Source of the DNA: Pseudomonadota bacterium
Lineage (GTDB): Bacteria; Pseudomonadota; Gammaproteobacteria; Burkholderiales; Nitrosomonadaceae
Length of the DNA: 64,000 nt
Direction: 5' to 3'
Assembly: GCA_018240285.1 (NCBI GenBank)
Contig: JAFEGA010000019.1
Coordinates: 1-64,000, forward strand
Shown here: positions 17,705 through 26,815 of the stretch, piece after piece
Position numbering within the stretch: position 1 is the stretch's first letter
Layout: every line of letters starts with the position of its first letter
Made by a program: the position numbers and the translations under genes
Notes under the pieces: model-generated
What the model saw: only the letters and a program-made list of their open reading frames with translations
Told to the model about the DNA's origin: nothing
Database searches by the model: none

Positions 17705-20700
17705 GCGCGCCAGCTCCCCTTCAGAATCCCTTTCCGGGTTTGCGGCCGTTCCGCGAAGATGAAGAACATTTGTTTTTCGGCCGTGAGAATCAGGTCGACG
17801 CCATGGTCAACAAGCTGGCGGCCACGCGCTTCCTGGCGGTGGTCGGCAATTCGGGCAGCGGCAAATCCTCGCTGGTCAATTGCGGCTTGCGTCCGGCTTT
17901 GCACGGCGGGCTCATGGCAGCCGCCGGCACGAATTGGCGCATGGCGCAGTTCCGGCCCGGCAATAATCCGATCAAAGCGCTGGTCAACGCATTGGCCAAG
18001 GATGGCGTCTTGTTCCGCGACTATCCGGCCAAAGGTTTGGCGCTGGCTGAGATTATCGACACCACGTTACGCATGAGCAAGCTGGGGCTGATCGATATCG
18101 TCGAGCAGGCGCAGTTGAGCGCAGATACCAATCTGCTGATCGTGGTCGATCAGTTTGAAGAGCTGTTCCGTTACCGGCAGCTGCGCGTCAGTCATCCCGA
18201 GAATATCTATGGCATCAGCGAAGACGCGGTTGCTTTTGTCAACTTGCTGCTGGAAGCCAAGCTGCAAACCACCTGCCCGATTTACATCGTGCTGACGATG
18301 CGTTCCGACTTTCTGGGCGATTGTGCGCAATTTCCCGGCTTGGCTGAGATCATCAGCACCGGACAGTTTTTGGTTCCGCGCATGACGCGGGAAGAGCGCC
18401 GCGCGGCTATCAGCGGCCCGATCGGTGTGAGCGGTGCTACGATCTCGCCGGTGCTTTTGACAAGACTCGTCAACGACGTCGGCGATAATCCCGATCAATT
18501 ATCGATTCTGCAGCACGCCTTGAACCGCACCTGGGCGTATTGGCAAAGCCATAGCGACAGTGCCGTGCCGCTCGATTTAACGCACTACGAAGCCATAGGA
18601 ACGATGGCGTATGCGTTGGATAAGCATGCCGAACAAGCCTACGCCGGACTGGATACCGAAAGAAAGAAACAGTTGTGCGAAAAAATCTTCAAGGCGCTCA
18701 CCGACAAAGCCACGGATTTACGCGGTGTAAGGCGTCCGACGACCCTGGGCACTTTATGCGCGCTGGCTGATGCCACGCAGGAGGAAGTGACGGCGGTCAT
18801 CGATGAATTCCGCAAGCCGAGCCGTTCGTTTTTGATGCCGCCAGCGGGCGAAATACTGGAAGCGGATACCGTCATCGACATCTCGCACGAGAGTCTGATG
18901 CGCGTATGGCAGCGGCTCAGCGCCTGGGCCGACGCCGAAGCGCAATCGGTGCAAACTTACCACCGCTTAGTGGAAACATCGATGCTGCACAAGGAAGGCC
19001 GGGCCGGGCTTTGGCAAGACCCGGATTTGCAACTGGCGCTCGACTGGCGGGCCAAGGAAAAGCCCAATGAGATCTGGGCACAGCGTTACTACCCCAACTT
19101 TGCTCAAGCCATGCGCTTTCTGGACGCCAGCGTCGCGTATCGCGATAATGAGTTACGTGAGCAGGAAGCGAAACGCCAGCATGCCTTGGAGCAAGAGCGG
19201 ATTTTGGCCGAGCAGCAACGGATAGCCGAAACCGAGCGGCGGCGAGCGAGAGAGCAGGCGCGGTCGATCCGGCGGTTCCGCAAATTCACCATTACGCTCA
19301 TCGCAACGCTGATCGTTGCCGTGGGTGCCGCCATCTGGGCGATTCAGCAAACAAACATTGCCGCTTTACGCAGTCTGGAGGCATCTGCGCTCAGCCATAT
19401 CAGAGAATTGGATCTGTCGCTGCTGCTCAGCGTTGAAGCGCTGGAAATCGATGACCGGCACGATAACGAAAGCGTATTGCTCAATGCGCTGCAACAAACC
19501 CCTCACCTCATCACGTTTCTGCGCGGTCATACCGGCACGGTGCGGAGCGTGGCTTTAACGGCGGATGGCAAGATCCTGGCTTCCGGCAGTGCGGATAACA
19601 CCATTATGTTGTGGGATGTAACCGCGCGCGAACCGATCGGAGAACCGCTTACCGGACATACCGGAACCGTGTGGAGTATCGCCATCAGTTCCGATGGCAA
19701 AACCCTGGTTTCCGGTAGCGCCGACAATACCATCATGCTGTGGGATTTATTCACGCAGCAACCTCTGGCATTGCCTTTGACCGGTCACGCCGCACCGGTG
19801 CTGAGCCTTGCTTTAAGCGCCGACGGCGCCCTCCTGGCTTCCGGCAGTGAAGATGGCACCATCATTTTGTGGGACATGGCGACCCGGCGGCAGCTTGGAA
19901 CGCTTACCGGTCATACCGGGCAAGTGCGCAGCGTGGCATTGAGTCATGACGGTAAAATTCTGGCATCCGGCAGTACCGACAATACCGTCATTTTATGGGA
20001 TGTTTCCACACACCAGCCGCTCGGGCCGCCACTCAAGGGGCATACCGGTCCTGTGCGAAGCGTGGCTTTAAGTGCCGATGGCAGGATTCTGGCTTCCGGC
20101 AGCAAGGATAAAACCGTTATGTTGTGGGACGTGACCACCCGGCAGCCGCTCGGATCGCCATTTAAAGGTCATAGCGGAACCGTATTGAGTGTGGCATTCA
20201 GTGCCGACAGCAATACTTTGGTTTCCAGTAGCGTGGATAAAACGATCATGCTCTGGGATGTGGCGACCGGTCAGCCGCTTGAGTTGCCGCTGACCGGTCA
20301 TACCAGCTTGGTGTGGAGTGTGGCATTGAGCGCAGACGGAACCCTTTTGGCTTCCGGCAGCGAGGATAGCAATATCATTTTATGGGATGTGTCCACCCGC
20401 CCGCCGGTTGGAATATCCTTCAATCATTTTGCCAGCAGGGTATCGAGCGTGGCCGTGAGCGCCGATGGAAAAACCTTGGCTTCCGGCAGCGACGATAAGT
20501 CGATCCGTATAAAAAAAGTGGATACGCATCAGCAGCAAATGTTGCCGCTCGACAATCATAGCGGGACTGTCACCAGTGTGGCGCTTAGCGCCGATGGAAA
20601 TATCCTGGCCTCCGGCAGCGGCGATAAAACGATCATTCTGTGGGATTTGCAATCGGGTGAACCGCTTGGACCGCCGCTCACCGGTCATACCAGTCCGGTG

Positions 20701-21450
20701 TTAAGCGTTGCCTTGAGCGCGGATGGCAAAATCTTGGCATCGGGCGGTGACGATAACACTATCCGGTTATGGGATGTCGCGACGCGGAAACCGGTAGGAT
20801 CGCCGCTTACCGGCCATACCGGGACGACATGGGGGGTCGCGTTCAGTGCCGATGGCAAGATTTTGGCTTCGGCGGGCGGCGATAGAACCATCCGCCTATG
20901 GGATGTAGCTACCGGTCAGGCCATAGGATCGCCGCTCAGGGGGCATAACGGTATTGTCCGGAGTGTGACGTTGAGTCACGATGGCCGGATTTTGGCTTCC
21001 GGCAGTGTCGATAATACGATTCGCTTGTGGAATGTGGCTACCCAGCAGCCGCTTGGCCCCCCGCTCATTGGTCATGATGGCGCGGTACGAAGCGTCGCTT
21101 TAAGCGCGGACGGTAAAATTCTGGCTTCCGGCGGCGACGATGGTACTGTCCGCTTGTGGGATACGCTTAATCTTCAGCCGGTTGGCGTGCCGCTCATCGG
21201 TCATAATGACTCGGTGCTCAGCGTATCGTTGAGCGCGGATGGCAAAACATTAGCCTCGGGCGGAGATGACAACACGGTCCGTTTGTGGGACATAGCCAGC
21301 AGCTTTCAGCTTCAATCTTCCGCTGATCCATGGAAAGTCCGCGCTTGCCGTGTCGCCAACCGCAATTTGACCCGGGCGGAGTGGCAGAAGTACATGGGAA
21401 ACCGGCCCTACCGGGCAACTTGTCCGGAATTGCCGCTAGCCAAAGATTGA
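17701..21450 (+). CDS. nSTAND1-type ATPase with transmembrane helix and 14 WD40 repeats
   Basis: 1249 residues. The N-terminus NPFPGLRPFREDEEHLFFGRE is the signature of the nSTAND1 NTPase family. Walker A GNSGSGKSS is at 49-57 and Walker B LLIVVDQFEELF at 145-156. A charged coiled coil (~480-524, EQEAKRQHALEQERILAEQQ) leads to one transmembrane helix (~527-547, FTITLIATLIVAVGAAIWAI). From about residue 606 there are 14 WD40 units of 43 residues (GHTGxVxSVALSADGKxLASGSxDxTIxLWD), enough for two seven-bladed propellers. A short conserved tail (AEWQKYMGNRPYRATCPEL) ends the protein. Units are very similar to one another. It follows the TIR gene with an ATGA overlap, so the pair is an operon: the WD40 part plausibly senses a ligand and the ATPase relays to the TIR protein. 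Confidence 0.9.
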   Translation: MSAPAPLQNPFPGLRPFREDEEHLFFGRENQVDAMVNKLAATRFLAVVGNSGSGKSSLVNCGLRPALHGGLMAAAGTNWRMAQFRPGNNPIKALVNALAKDGVLFRDYPAKGLALAEIIDTTLRMSKLGLIDIVEQAQLSADTNLLIVVDQFEELFRYRQLRVSHPENIYGISEDAVAFVNLLLEAKLQTTCPIYIVLTMRSDFLGDCAQFPGLAEIISTGQFLVPRMTREERRAAISGPIGVSGATISPVLLTRLVNDVGDNPDQLSILQHALNRTWAYWQSHSDSAVPLDLTHYEAIGTMAYALDKHAEQAYAGLDTERKKQLCEKIFKALTDKATDLRGVRRPTTLGTLCALADATQEEVTAVIDEFRKPSRSFLMPPAGEILEADTVIDISHESLMRVWQRLSAWADAEAQSVQTYHRLVETSMLHKEGRAGLWQDPDLQLALDWRAKEKPNEIWAQRYYPNFAQAMRFLDASVAYRDNELREQEAKRQHALEQERILAEQQRIAETERRRAREQARSIRRFRKFTITLIATLIVAVGAAIWAIQQTNIAALRSLEASALSHIRELDLSLLLSVEALEIDDRHDNESVLLNALQQTPHLITFLRGHTGTVRSVALTADGKILASGSADNTIMLWDVTAREPIGEPLTGHTGTVWSIAISSDGKTLVSGSADNTIMLWDLFTQQPLALPLTGHAAPVLSLALSADGALLASGSEDGTIILWDMATRRQLGTLTGHTGQVRSVALSHDGKILASGSTDNTVILWDVSTHQPLGPPLKGHTGPVRSVALSADGRILASGSKDKTVMLWDVTTRQPLGSPFKGHSGTVLSVAFSADSNTLVSSSVDKTIMLWDVATGQPLELPLTGHTSLVWSVALSADGTLLASGSEDSNIILWDVSTRPPVGISFNHFASRVSSVAVSADGKTLASGSDDKSIRIKKVDTHQQQMLPLDNHSGTVTSVALSADGNILASGSGDKTIILWDLQSGEPLGPPLTGHTSPVLSVALSADGKILASGGDDNTIRLWDVATRKPVGSPLTGHTGTTWGVAFSADGKILASAGGDRTIRLWDVATGQAIGSPLRGHNGIVRSVTLSHDGRILASGSVDNTIRLWNVATQQPLGPPLIGHDGAVRSVALSADGKILASGGDDGTVRLWDTLNLQPVGVPLIGHNDSVLSVSLSADGKTLASGGDDNTVRLWDIASSFQLQSSADPWKVRACRVANRNLTRAEWQKYMGNRPYRATCPELPLAKD
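19516..21320 (+). repeat. Tandem 129-bp repeat array (WD40 units)
   Basis: Fourteen consecutive units of about 129 bp (one unit is one codon shorter) inside the nSTAND-WD40 gene. Each encodes GH, a VALSADG-like turn, LASGS and LWD. Unit 8 is the most divergent (lacks GH and LWD). The similarity at DNA level suggests recent amplification or ongoing homogenisation. Confidence 0.85.
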
Positions 21451-21825
21451 TTGTAATAACCGTTTGATCCCGCTGGCAATTCGGCTTGTCTTCGTTGATT
21501 GTCTTTGCTGCGTGCGGATCAGTACGGAATCGAACGGTGTTAGTCCGATTCATGGCGGGAAGGGTGTGAGTAGATAAATTCCCGTGGAATGGATATAATT
21601 TGCTGAAAAATTAGTCTTTAAAACAAAAAGCAAGAAACACTCTATCCATTCATCTCTTCACGATTGCCTGCGTTGTTAAATCACGAACCACAGTATGTCT
21701 TAAATCCGCTGCTGCCATTCGCTGCAGATCAAATGAAAGACACCGGAAAAACAACCAACCGGCTTGGCTTCTATGCCGATTAACGCGATCGATTATTTAA
21801 AAATTTATTCAATTCTGGAGGAAAA
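21451..21825. other. Intergenic region before mcl, with a possible -10 box
   Basis: 375 bases without a supportable gene. A TATAAT at 21594-21599 could be a -10 element for mcl, but no good -35 is spaced from it. GGAGG stands a few bases before ATG 21826. Nothing else was recognised. Confidence 0.35.
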
Positions 21826-22776
21826 ATGAGTCACACGCTTTATGAAACCAAGATTCAGCGAGTACAGCGCTGCGAACTGGCGGTTCCGGGTTCCAGTCCC
21901 GGCATGTTTGAAAAGGCGCTGAACAGCGGCGTTGACTTTGTTTTCCTCGATCTGGAAGACGCGGTTGCACCGGACGATAAAGTACAGGCGCGCAAGAATG
22001 TCATTCAAGCGCTCAACGACTTGGATTGGAAAGGCCACGGCATCACGGTTTCCGTGCGCATCAACGGTTTGGACACGCAATACATGGTGCGCGACGTGGT
22101 CGATCTGGTCGAGCAAGCCGGAAGCAAGATTGATACATTGTTGATTCCAAAAGCCGGTGTATACGCGGATATCTACATGGTGCAAGCGATGGTGACACAG
22201 CTTGAAATGCAACAAGGATTAAAAAACCGCATCGGACTGGAAGCGTTGATCGAAACCGCGCTCGGCATGGCCAATGTCGAGGACATCGCGCGCAACGGCG
22301 CAGCAGGACGGTTGGAAGCGCTGCACTTCGGCGTGGCCGATTATGCCGCCAGCAACCGCGCCAGAACCACCAACATCGGCGGCTTGAACCCGGATTATCC
22401 CGGCGATCAATGGCATTTCGCCATCAGCCGCATGATCGTGGCATGCCGCGCGTACGGTTTGCGTCCGATCGACGGACCGTTCGGCGACATCAAGGATCCC
22501 GACGGTTACGTGCTGGCGGCCAAACGCGCTGCTGCGCTGGGCTGTGAAGGCAAATGGGCGATCCATCCGACGCAGATTGCGCTGGCCAATGATGTGTTTA
22601 CGCCACCGGAACGGGAAATCGAAAAAGCCAAGCGCATTCTGGCTGCGCTCAAGGAAGCGGCCGCGCAAGGCAAAGGCGCTGCGGCGCTGGATGGCCGTTT
22701 GATCGATGCAGCTTCGGAAAGAATGGCGAACAATGTGGTGAAAATCGCGGATGCGATTGCAGCAAAAAACGGTTAA
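21826..22776 (+). CDS. mcl: L-malyl-CoA / beta-methylmalyl-CoA lyase (CitE-like superfamily)
   Basis: A 316-residue HpcH/HpaI-CitE superfamily lyase that cleaves malyl-CoA to acetyl-CoA and glyoxylate, with a divalent metal. FVFLDLEDAVAPDDK carries the metal and CoA region, IGLEALIETALGMANVEDIA is the catalytic Glu segment, and LHFGVADYAAS is the second Asp segment. GKWAIHPTQIALAN is diagnostic of the malyl-CoA lyase branch. Start ATG 21826 has GGAGG. It is followed by malate thiokinase genes, so the set converts malate to acetyl-CoA plus glyoxylate (serine-cycle logic), or the reverse. A hairpin follows the stop. Confidence 0.93.
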   Translation: MSHTLYETKIQRVQRCELAVPGSSPGMFEKALNSGVDFVFLDLEDAVAPDDKVQARKNVIQALNDLDWKGHGITVSVRINGLDTQYMVRDVVDLVEQAGSKIDTLLIPKAGVYADIYMVQAMVTQLEMQQGLKNRIGLEALIETALGMANVEDIARNGAAGRLEALHFGVADYAASNRARTTNIGGLNPDYPGDQWHFAISRMIVACRAYGLRPIDGPFGDIKDPDGYVLAAKRAAALGCEGKWAIHPTQIALANDVFTPPEREIEKAKRILAALKEAAAQGKGAAALDGRLIDAASERMANNVVKIADAIAAKNG

Positions 22777-22781
22777 TGACG

Positions 22782-22802
22782 AAGGCCGCGCGATGCGGCC
22801 TT
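22782..22802 (+). terminator. Hairpin after mcl
   Basis: AAGGCCGC and GCGGCCTT form an 8-bp stem around a 5-base loop, followed by TATCTTT. The U tract is weak, so it may be a partial terminator that tunes mcl relative to mtkAB. Confidence 0.55.
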
Positions 22803-22871
22803 TATCTTTAGGGCCTGGTAGTTTGAAACGATAAAAATTAACGCATACATGCGATTGTTGAGGAAACTGAA

Positions 22872-24050
22872 GTGAATATTCACGAATATCAAGCAAAAGA
22901 AATACTGGCCGAGTACGGCGTCAAGATTGCGCAAGGCGGCTTGGCCTACAGCGTGGTGGAAGCCGTGCAGCGCGCCCGGGAAATCGATGGCGATGTCTGG
23001 GTGGTCAAAGCGCAGATTCATTCTGGCGCGCGCGGCAAAGCGGGCGGCATCAAAGTCTGTAAAAGCCATGCGGAAGTCGAACAAGCCGCCGAAGCGCTGC
23101 TTGGCAAAAAACTGGTAACGCATCAAACCGGCCCGGCGGGAAAAGTTTGTTCGCGGTTGTACATCGAAGCGGGCACCAAAATCGCCAAGGAAATGTATTT
23201 GTCGCTCATGATCGACCGCGTCAGCGAACGCGTGATCATGATCGGCTCCGCCGAGGGCGGCATGGAAATCGAAAAACTCGCGGTGACCAATCCGGAAGCA
23301 ATCATCAAGATCTACGTCGAGCCGGCGGTCGGTTTGCAGGATTTCCAGGCGCGCAAAATGGCGTTTGCCCTGGGTATCGATCCGGCGCAACTGAACAGCG
23401 CGGTGAAAACCATCAAAGGCTGTTACCGTGCGCTGCGCGATCTCGACGCCAATATTCTGGAGATCAACCCGCTGGTGATCACCGCCAGCAACGACATCGT
23501 GGCGCTCGATGCCAAAATGGTGTTCGACGAGAACGCGCTATTCCGCCGCCACCGCATCGCCGAATTGCGCGACAACACGCAAGTCGATCACCGCGAAGTC
23601 GCAGCGGCTGAGGCTGGTTTGAGCTACGTCGGCCTGGACGGCGACATCGGTTGTATGATCAACGGCGCCGGTTTGGCGATGGCGACGATGGACATGATCA
23701 AACTGGCTGGCGGCGAACCTGCCAACTTCCTCGACGTGGGCGGCGGCGCATCGGCCGAGCGCACCGAAAAAGCATTCCGTTTGGTGCTCGCCGATTCCGG
23801 CGTCAAAGCCATGCTGGTGAACATTTTCGCCGGTATCAACCGCTGCGACTGGATCGCCGAAGGCGTGGTGCAAGCCGTCAAAAACATCGACATGAAAGTG
23901 CCGCTGGTGGTTCGCCTGTCCGGCACCAACGTAGAAGAAGGCCGCCGCATCATTGCGAACAGCGGCCTGCCGATCATTACCGCCGAAACGTTAGCGGAAG
24001 CCGCGGAAAAAGTAGTCCGCGCCCGTAACGAAGTCGTCGCAAAAGCCTAG
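22872..24050 (+). CDS. mtkA: Malate-CoA ligase (malate thiokinase) beta subunit
   Basis: A 392-residue ATP-grasp protein of the succinyl-CoA synthetase beta family: [17 protein letters not shown] at the N-terminus, [12 protein letters not shown] in the ATP-grasp region, and [17 protein letters not shown] and [18 protein letters not shown] at the C-terminus. The context directly after malyl-CoA lyase makes malate, rather than succinate, the likely acid. Start is GTG 22872 with GAGGAAAC upstream. With MtkB it activates malate to malyl-CoA. Confidence 0.9.
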   Translation: MNIHEYQAKEILAEYGVKIAQGGLAYSVVEAVQRAREIDGDVWVVKAQIHSGARGKAGGIKVCKSHAEVEQAAEALLGKKLVTHQTGPAGKVCSRLYIEAGTKIAKEMYLSLMIDRVSERVIMIGSAEGGMEIEKLAVTNPEAIIKIYVEPAVGLQDFQARKMAFALGIDPAQLNSAVKTIKGCYRALRDLDANILEINPLVITASNDIVALDAKMVFDENALFRRHRIAELRDNTQVDHREVAAAEAGLSYVGLDGDIGCMINGAGLAMATMDMIKLAGGEPANFLDVGGGASAERTEKAFRLVLADSGVKAMLVNIFAGINRCDWIAEGVVQAVKNIDMKVPLVVRLSGTNVEEGRRIIANSGLPIITAETLAEAAEKVVRARNEVVAKA

Positions 24051-24059
24051 GAGTTCAAA

Positions 24060-24947
24060 GTGGCGATATTAATCAACGAAAAAACACGCATCATCGTTCA
24101 AGGGTTTACCGGCAGGATCGGTACTTTTCACGCGCAAGAAATGATCGACTACGGTTCCAACGTGGTCGGCGGTGTCACGCCGGGTAAAGGCGGACAAAAA
24201 CATCTCGGCTTGCCGGTGTTCAACACCGTTAAGGAAGCAGTCGACCAAGTCGGCGCCGAAGCCAGCATCGTCTTTGTGCCGCCCGCGTTCGCCGCGGATT
24301 CGATCATGGAAGCGGCCGATGCCGGGATCAAATACTGCGTCTCGATCACCGACGGTATTCCGACGCAAGACATGATGACGGTGAAGAATTTCCTGCGCCG
24401 TTTCCCGAAAGAAGACCGCATGCTGCTGACCGGCCCGAACTGCGCCGGAACCATCAGCCCCGGCCGCGCCATGCTCGGCATCATGCCTGGCCATATCTAT
24501 ATCCGCGGTAACGTCGGTGTAGTCGGCCGTTCCGGCACCTTGGGTTATGAAGCCGCCGATCAAATGCGTGCACTTGGCATCGGCATTACCACCTCGGTCG
24601 GTATCGGCGGCGACCCGATCCCCGGCAGCTCGCACCGCGACATTCTGGAACGGCTCGAACAAGACCCGGAAACCAAAGTCGCGCTGATGATCGGCGAAAT
24701 CGGCGGCCCGCAAGAAGTCGAAGCCGGGCGATTCGCGAAAGAGCACATGAGCAAACCGCTGGTGGCTTACATCGCCGGACTGACCGCCCCCGAAGGCCGC
24801 CGCATGGGCCACGCCGGCGCGATCATCTCCTCCGCCGGAGAAAGCGCCGCCGAAAAAGTCGCGATGCTGAAAGAACTCGGCGTCACCATCTGCCCTACTC
24901 CGTCGTTGATGGGACAAACGGTCGCGGAAGTGCTGGCGAAGTTGTAA
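24060..24947 (+). CDS. mtkB: Malate-CoA ligase (malate thiokinase) alpha subunit
   Basis: A 295-residue protein of the succinyl-CoA synthetase alpha family. The CoA-binding Rossmann part begins VQGFTGRIGTFHAQEM. GPNCAGTISPG and VGRSGTLGYEAADQM follow. The phosphohistidine motif GRRMGHAGAII is near residue 250. GTG 24060 follows mtkA by nine bases, with AGGAG in the gap. It pairs with MtkA. A strong terminator follows. Confidence 0.9.
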   Translation: MAILINEKTRIIVQGFTGRIGTFHAQEMIDYGSNVVGGVTPGKGGQKHLGLPVFNTVKEAVDQVGAEASIVFVPPAFAADSIMEAADAGIKYCVSITDGIPTQDMMTVKNFLRRFPKEDRMLLTGPNCAGTISPGRAMLGIMPGHIYIRGNVGVVGRSGTLGYEAADQMRALGIGITTSVGIGGDPIPGSSHRDILERLEQDPETKVALMIGEIGGPQEVEAGRFAKEHMSKPLVAYIAGLTAPEGRRMGHAGAIISSAGESAAEKVAMLKELGVTICPTPSLMGQTVAEVLAKL

Positions 24948-24970
24948 ATCTCTAATCGTAGTTGTTGTAA

Positions 24971-25012
24971 AAATAAAAAACCCTGGGGCTGGTACTTCCG
25001 GGTTTTTTATTT
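24971..25012 (+). terminator. Rho-independent terminator after mtkB
   Basis: AAATAAAAAACCC (24971-24983) pairs perfectly over 13 bases with GGGTTTTTTATTT (25000-25012), giving a stem with a T-rich 3' arm. Confidence 0.85.
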
Positions 25013-25188
25013 CAGGGAATCAAAATCCCGTTGTTTATTTTCATACGATATACTCGAGAGACTTAAGTACTGGCTATATACTTCATTACATCAGTGGATC
25101 TAAATCAGTTCATTGCAATAATGTCTAAACCAGGAAATTAACTTAAAATACATATGGATATCATGAGTAGCACCCTGTTAGATGTTAT

Positions 25189-25236
25189 TTTTGACGTCAT
25201 ATATTGCGTCATTTCGGATACCTAATTCTAGTTATG
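25189..25236 (+). promoter_or_regulatory. Palindromic upstream element, copy 2
   Basis: TGACG(T)CATATATTG(CGTCA), a dyad at 25192-25211, aligns with 152-171 and stays similar for about 25 further bases. The 11-mer GATACCTAATT at about 25218 is the exact reverse complement of AATTAGGTATC at 187-197. It is about 50 bases before the start of the next gene. No shared function is known. Confidence 0.45.
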
Positions 25237-25262
25237 TCTCTCATCCAATTATGGAGCATGCT

Positions 25263-25892
25263 GTGAGCAAAGAAGTTGAATACCTAGTAAGAAAAATGGA
25301 GGATGAATATCGCGTGTTTCATGATTTTCTAAAAAACCGCGAAATGGATCTTTCCGATGATTACAAGAAAATTAACTGGGCTTACTTTAGAGTATTTGCA
25401 ACACACTACGAAGCAATCAATCACCTATTTCACTCTGGCGGCTATTACACGTCAGGAATTGTTTTAGTAAGAACAATGCTTGAGATTTATGTTAAAAGCT
25501 ATTACCTGGAATTTATAGCCAAAGAACAGGGCGACGATGTAAGCGAATACGTAAATGAAGAGAAACAATTCCCTAGCTTCTTTCAGATGACAAAAGAACT
25601 AGAAGAGGTCAAAAACCCGAAGGGAGATAGCTTTAACGGTGTATTTTCGCAATTTACAAAAAGGCATCTTGCGAGTTATGAAAAGTTTTCTCTTTTTAGT
25701 CACGGCAAAGGGGTGCTTTTAAAAGCATACTATGACTATGAGCGTGAAAAAATGTCTTATACAACTGAACAAATTACCGATGTACTACATATGGTAAAGG
25801 GCATGTTTTCGACAATAGGCATGCTTTTATTGTTCACTCAAGGAATGCAAAAGGAACTTCTTGAGTTTATAAAAAAAGTTGAACTGACGTAG
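25263..25892 (+). CDS. Unknown helical protein (possibly DUF6988/DUF5677-like)
   Basis: About 209 residues. GTG 25263 is preferred because GGAG stands six bases before it; ATG 25251 is an alternative. The open frame reaches back to 25182 but would overlap the palindromic element. The protein is alpha-helical and AT-rich in codon use. The segment HYEAINHLFHSGGYYTSGIVLVRTM resembles helical proteins annotated as DUF6988/DUF5677 and some abortive-infection-type genes. This resemblance is from memory and tentative. It stands alone between mtkB and REP-like repeats, which fits accessory cargo. Confidence 0.65.
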   Translation: MSKEVEYLVRKMEDEYRVFHDFLKNREMDLSDDYKKINWAYFRVFATHYEAINHLFHSGGYYTSGIVLVRTMLEIYVKSYYLEFIAKEQGDDVSEYVNEEKQFPSFFQMTKELEEVKNPKGDSFNGVFSQFTKRHLASYEKFSLFSHGKGVLLKAYYDYEREKMSYTTEQITDVLHMVKGMFSTIGMLLLFTQGMQKELLEFIKKVELT

Positions 25893-25896
25893 CGAG

Positions 25897-26002
25897 GTAG
25901 GTTGGGCTGCCAAAGAAAGCCCAACATCAAACAGCGGTAAATCAAAGGATTCGTCTCGTGACGATTGATGAATGTTGGGCTTCCGTTGTCAGCCCAACCT
26001 AC
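25897..26002. repeat. REP-like inverted doublet, GTAGGTTGGGCTG family
   Basis: GTAGGTTGGGCTG at 25897-25909 and its exact complement CAGCCCAACCTAC at 25990-26002 bracket two smaller hairpins (GTTGGGCT...AGCCCAAC on each side). The whole can fold as one long cruciform or as two REP hairpins in inverted orientation. Confidence 0.7.
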
Positions 26003-26013
26003 AATCGGAGCTT

Positions 26014-26050
26014 CGTAGGATGCGCCTCCTTGCGGTCGTCGCATCCTACG
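26014..26050. repeat. REP-like hairpin, CGTAGGATGCG family
   Basis: CGTAGGATGCG (26014-26024) and CGCATCCTACG (26040-26050) form a perfect 11-bp stem with a 15-base loop. Hairpins of this type are common intergenic repeats in proteobacteria. Confidence 0.7.
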
Positions 26051-26130
26051 TTAACCAACACCTATTGAAATTCCTGACAAGCACCCCTAAATTCCGCGTC
26101 AAACTGGGTAAAAAGCCGGATATTTTTAAC

Positions 26131-26161
26131 TGCCGCTGTGCTATTCTTGCGGCATTTTTTT
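26131..26161 (+). terminator. Intrinsic terminator upstream of yqhA
   Basis: TGCCGC (26131-26136) and GCGGCA (26149-26154) form a short stem followed by seven T. It ends 15 bases before the yqhA start, so it could end readthrough or attenuate yqhA. Confidence 0.6.
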
Positions 26162-26176
26162 ACAGCATAAGAAGAT

Positions 26177-26794
26177 ATGGAACAAAAAGATAACTCTCAG
26201 AAAACATCGGCGCGGGGAATTCCCGCCATTGCGCATTTTCTTTTCTTCACCCGCTGGTTGCAGTTGCCTTTATATCTGGGATTGGTGTTGGCGCAGTGCG
26301 TATATGTGTTTCACTTTTGGGTTGAGTTGACCGATCTGATCGGCGCCGTGATGGGAAACAAAAATGCATTGGAGCATATCCTCGATACCGTTACGATCAA
26401 GGGCGCGGATAGACCGGCCAAGCTGACCGAAACGGCCATCATGCTCGTCGTGCTGGGATTGATCGACGTGGTGATGATTTCGAACCTGCTGATCATGGTC
26501 ATTATCGGCGGGTATGAGACTTTCGTCTCGCGCATGAATCTGGAAGGACACCCGGATCAGCCGGAGTGGTTGTCGCATGTCAATGCGTCGGTGTTGAAAG
26601 TGAAACTGGCCACGGCGATTATTGGGATTTCGTCGATTCATCTGCTGAAAACGTTCATCAACGCCAGTGCGTACGATGTAAAAACGCTGCTGGCGCAAAC
26701 CGGTATCCATATGGCGTTCTTGCTTTCGGCGCTTGCCATCGCTTATTGCGACCGCATTATTACGCAAACCAGCCAGCAATCGGATGAACACTGA
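26177..26794 (+). CDS. yqhA: UPF0114 / TIGR00645 family membrane protein (YqhA-like)
   Basis: A 205-residue inner-membrane protein with four predicted helices: around residues 29-50 (LPLYLGLVLAQCVYVFHFWV), 87-112 (IMLVVLGLIDVVMISNLLIMVII), 138-158 and 175-192. GGYETFVSRM after the second helix is the family hallmark. Function is unknown. It is followed by the convergent pncC. Confidence 0.85.
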   Translation: MEQKDNSQKTSARGIPAIAHFLFFTRWLQLPLYLGLVLAQCVYVFHFWVELTDLIGAVMGNKNALEHILDTVTIKGADRPAKLTETAIMLVVLGLIDVVMISNLLIMVIIGGYETFVSRMNLEGHPDQPEWLSHVNASVLKVKLATAIIGISSIHLLKTFINASAYDVKTLLAQTGIHMAFLLSALAIAYCDRIITQTSQQSDEH

Positions 26795-26815
26795 TTGCCA
26801 TCGTTTGTTATTGTC

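Noticed and set aside
25897..26050. Possible CRISPR-like repeats
   Set aside because: Only inverted hairpins, no regularly spaced direct repeats or unique spacers, and no cas genes in the window.
25972..26193. 73-codon open frame overlapping the REP hairpins
   Set aside because: It is made of repeat sequence and overlaps the yqhA start; no homology or ribosome-binding site.
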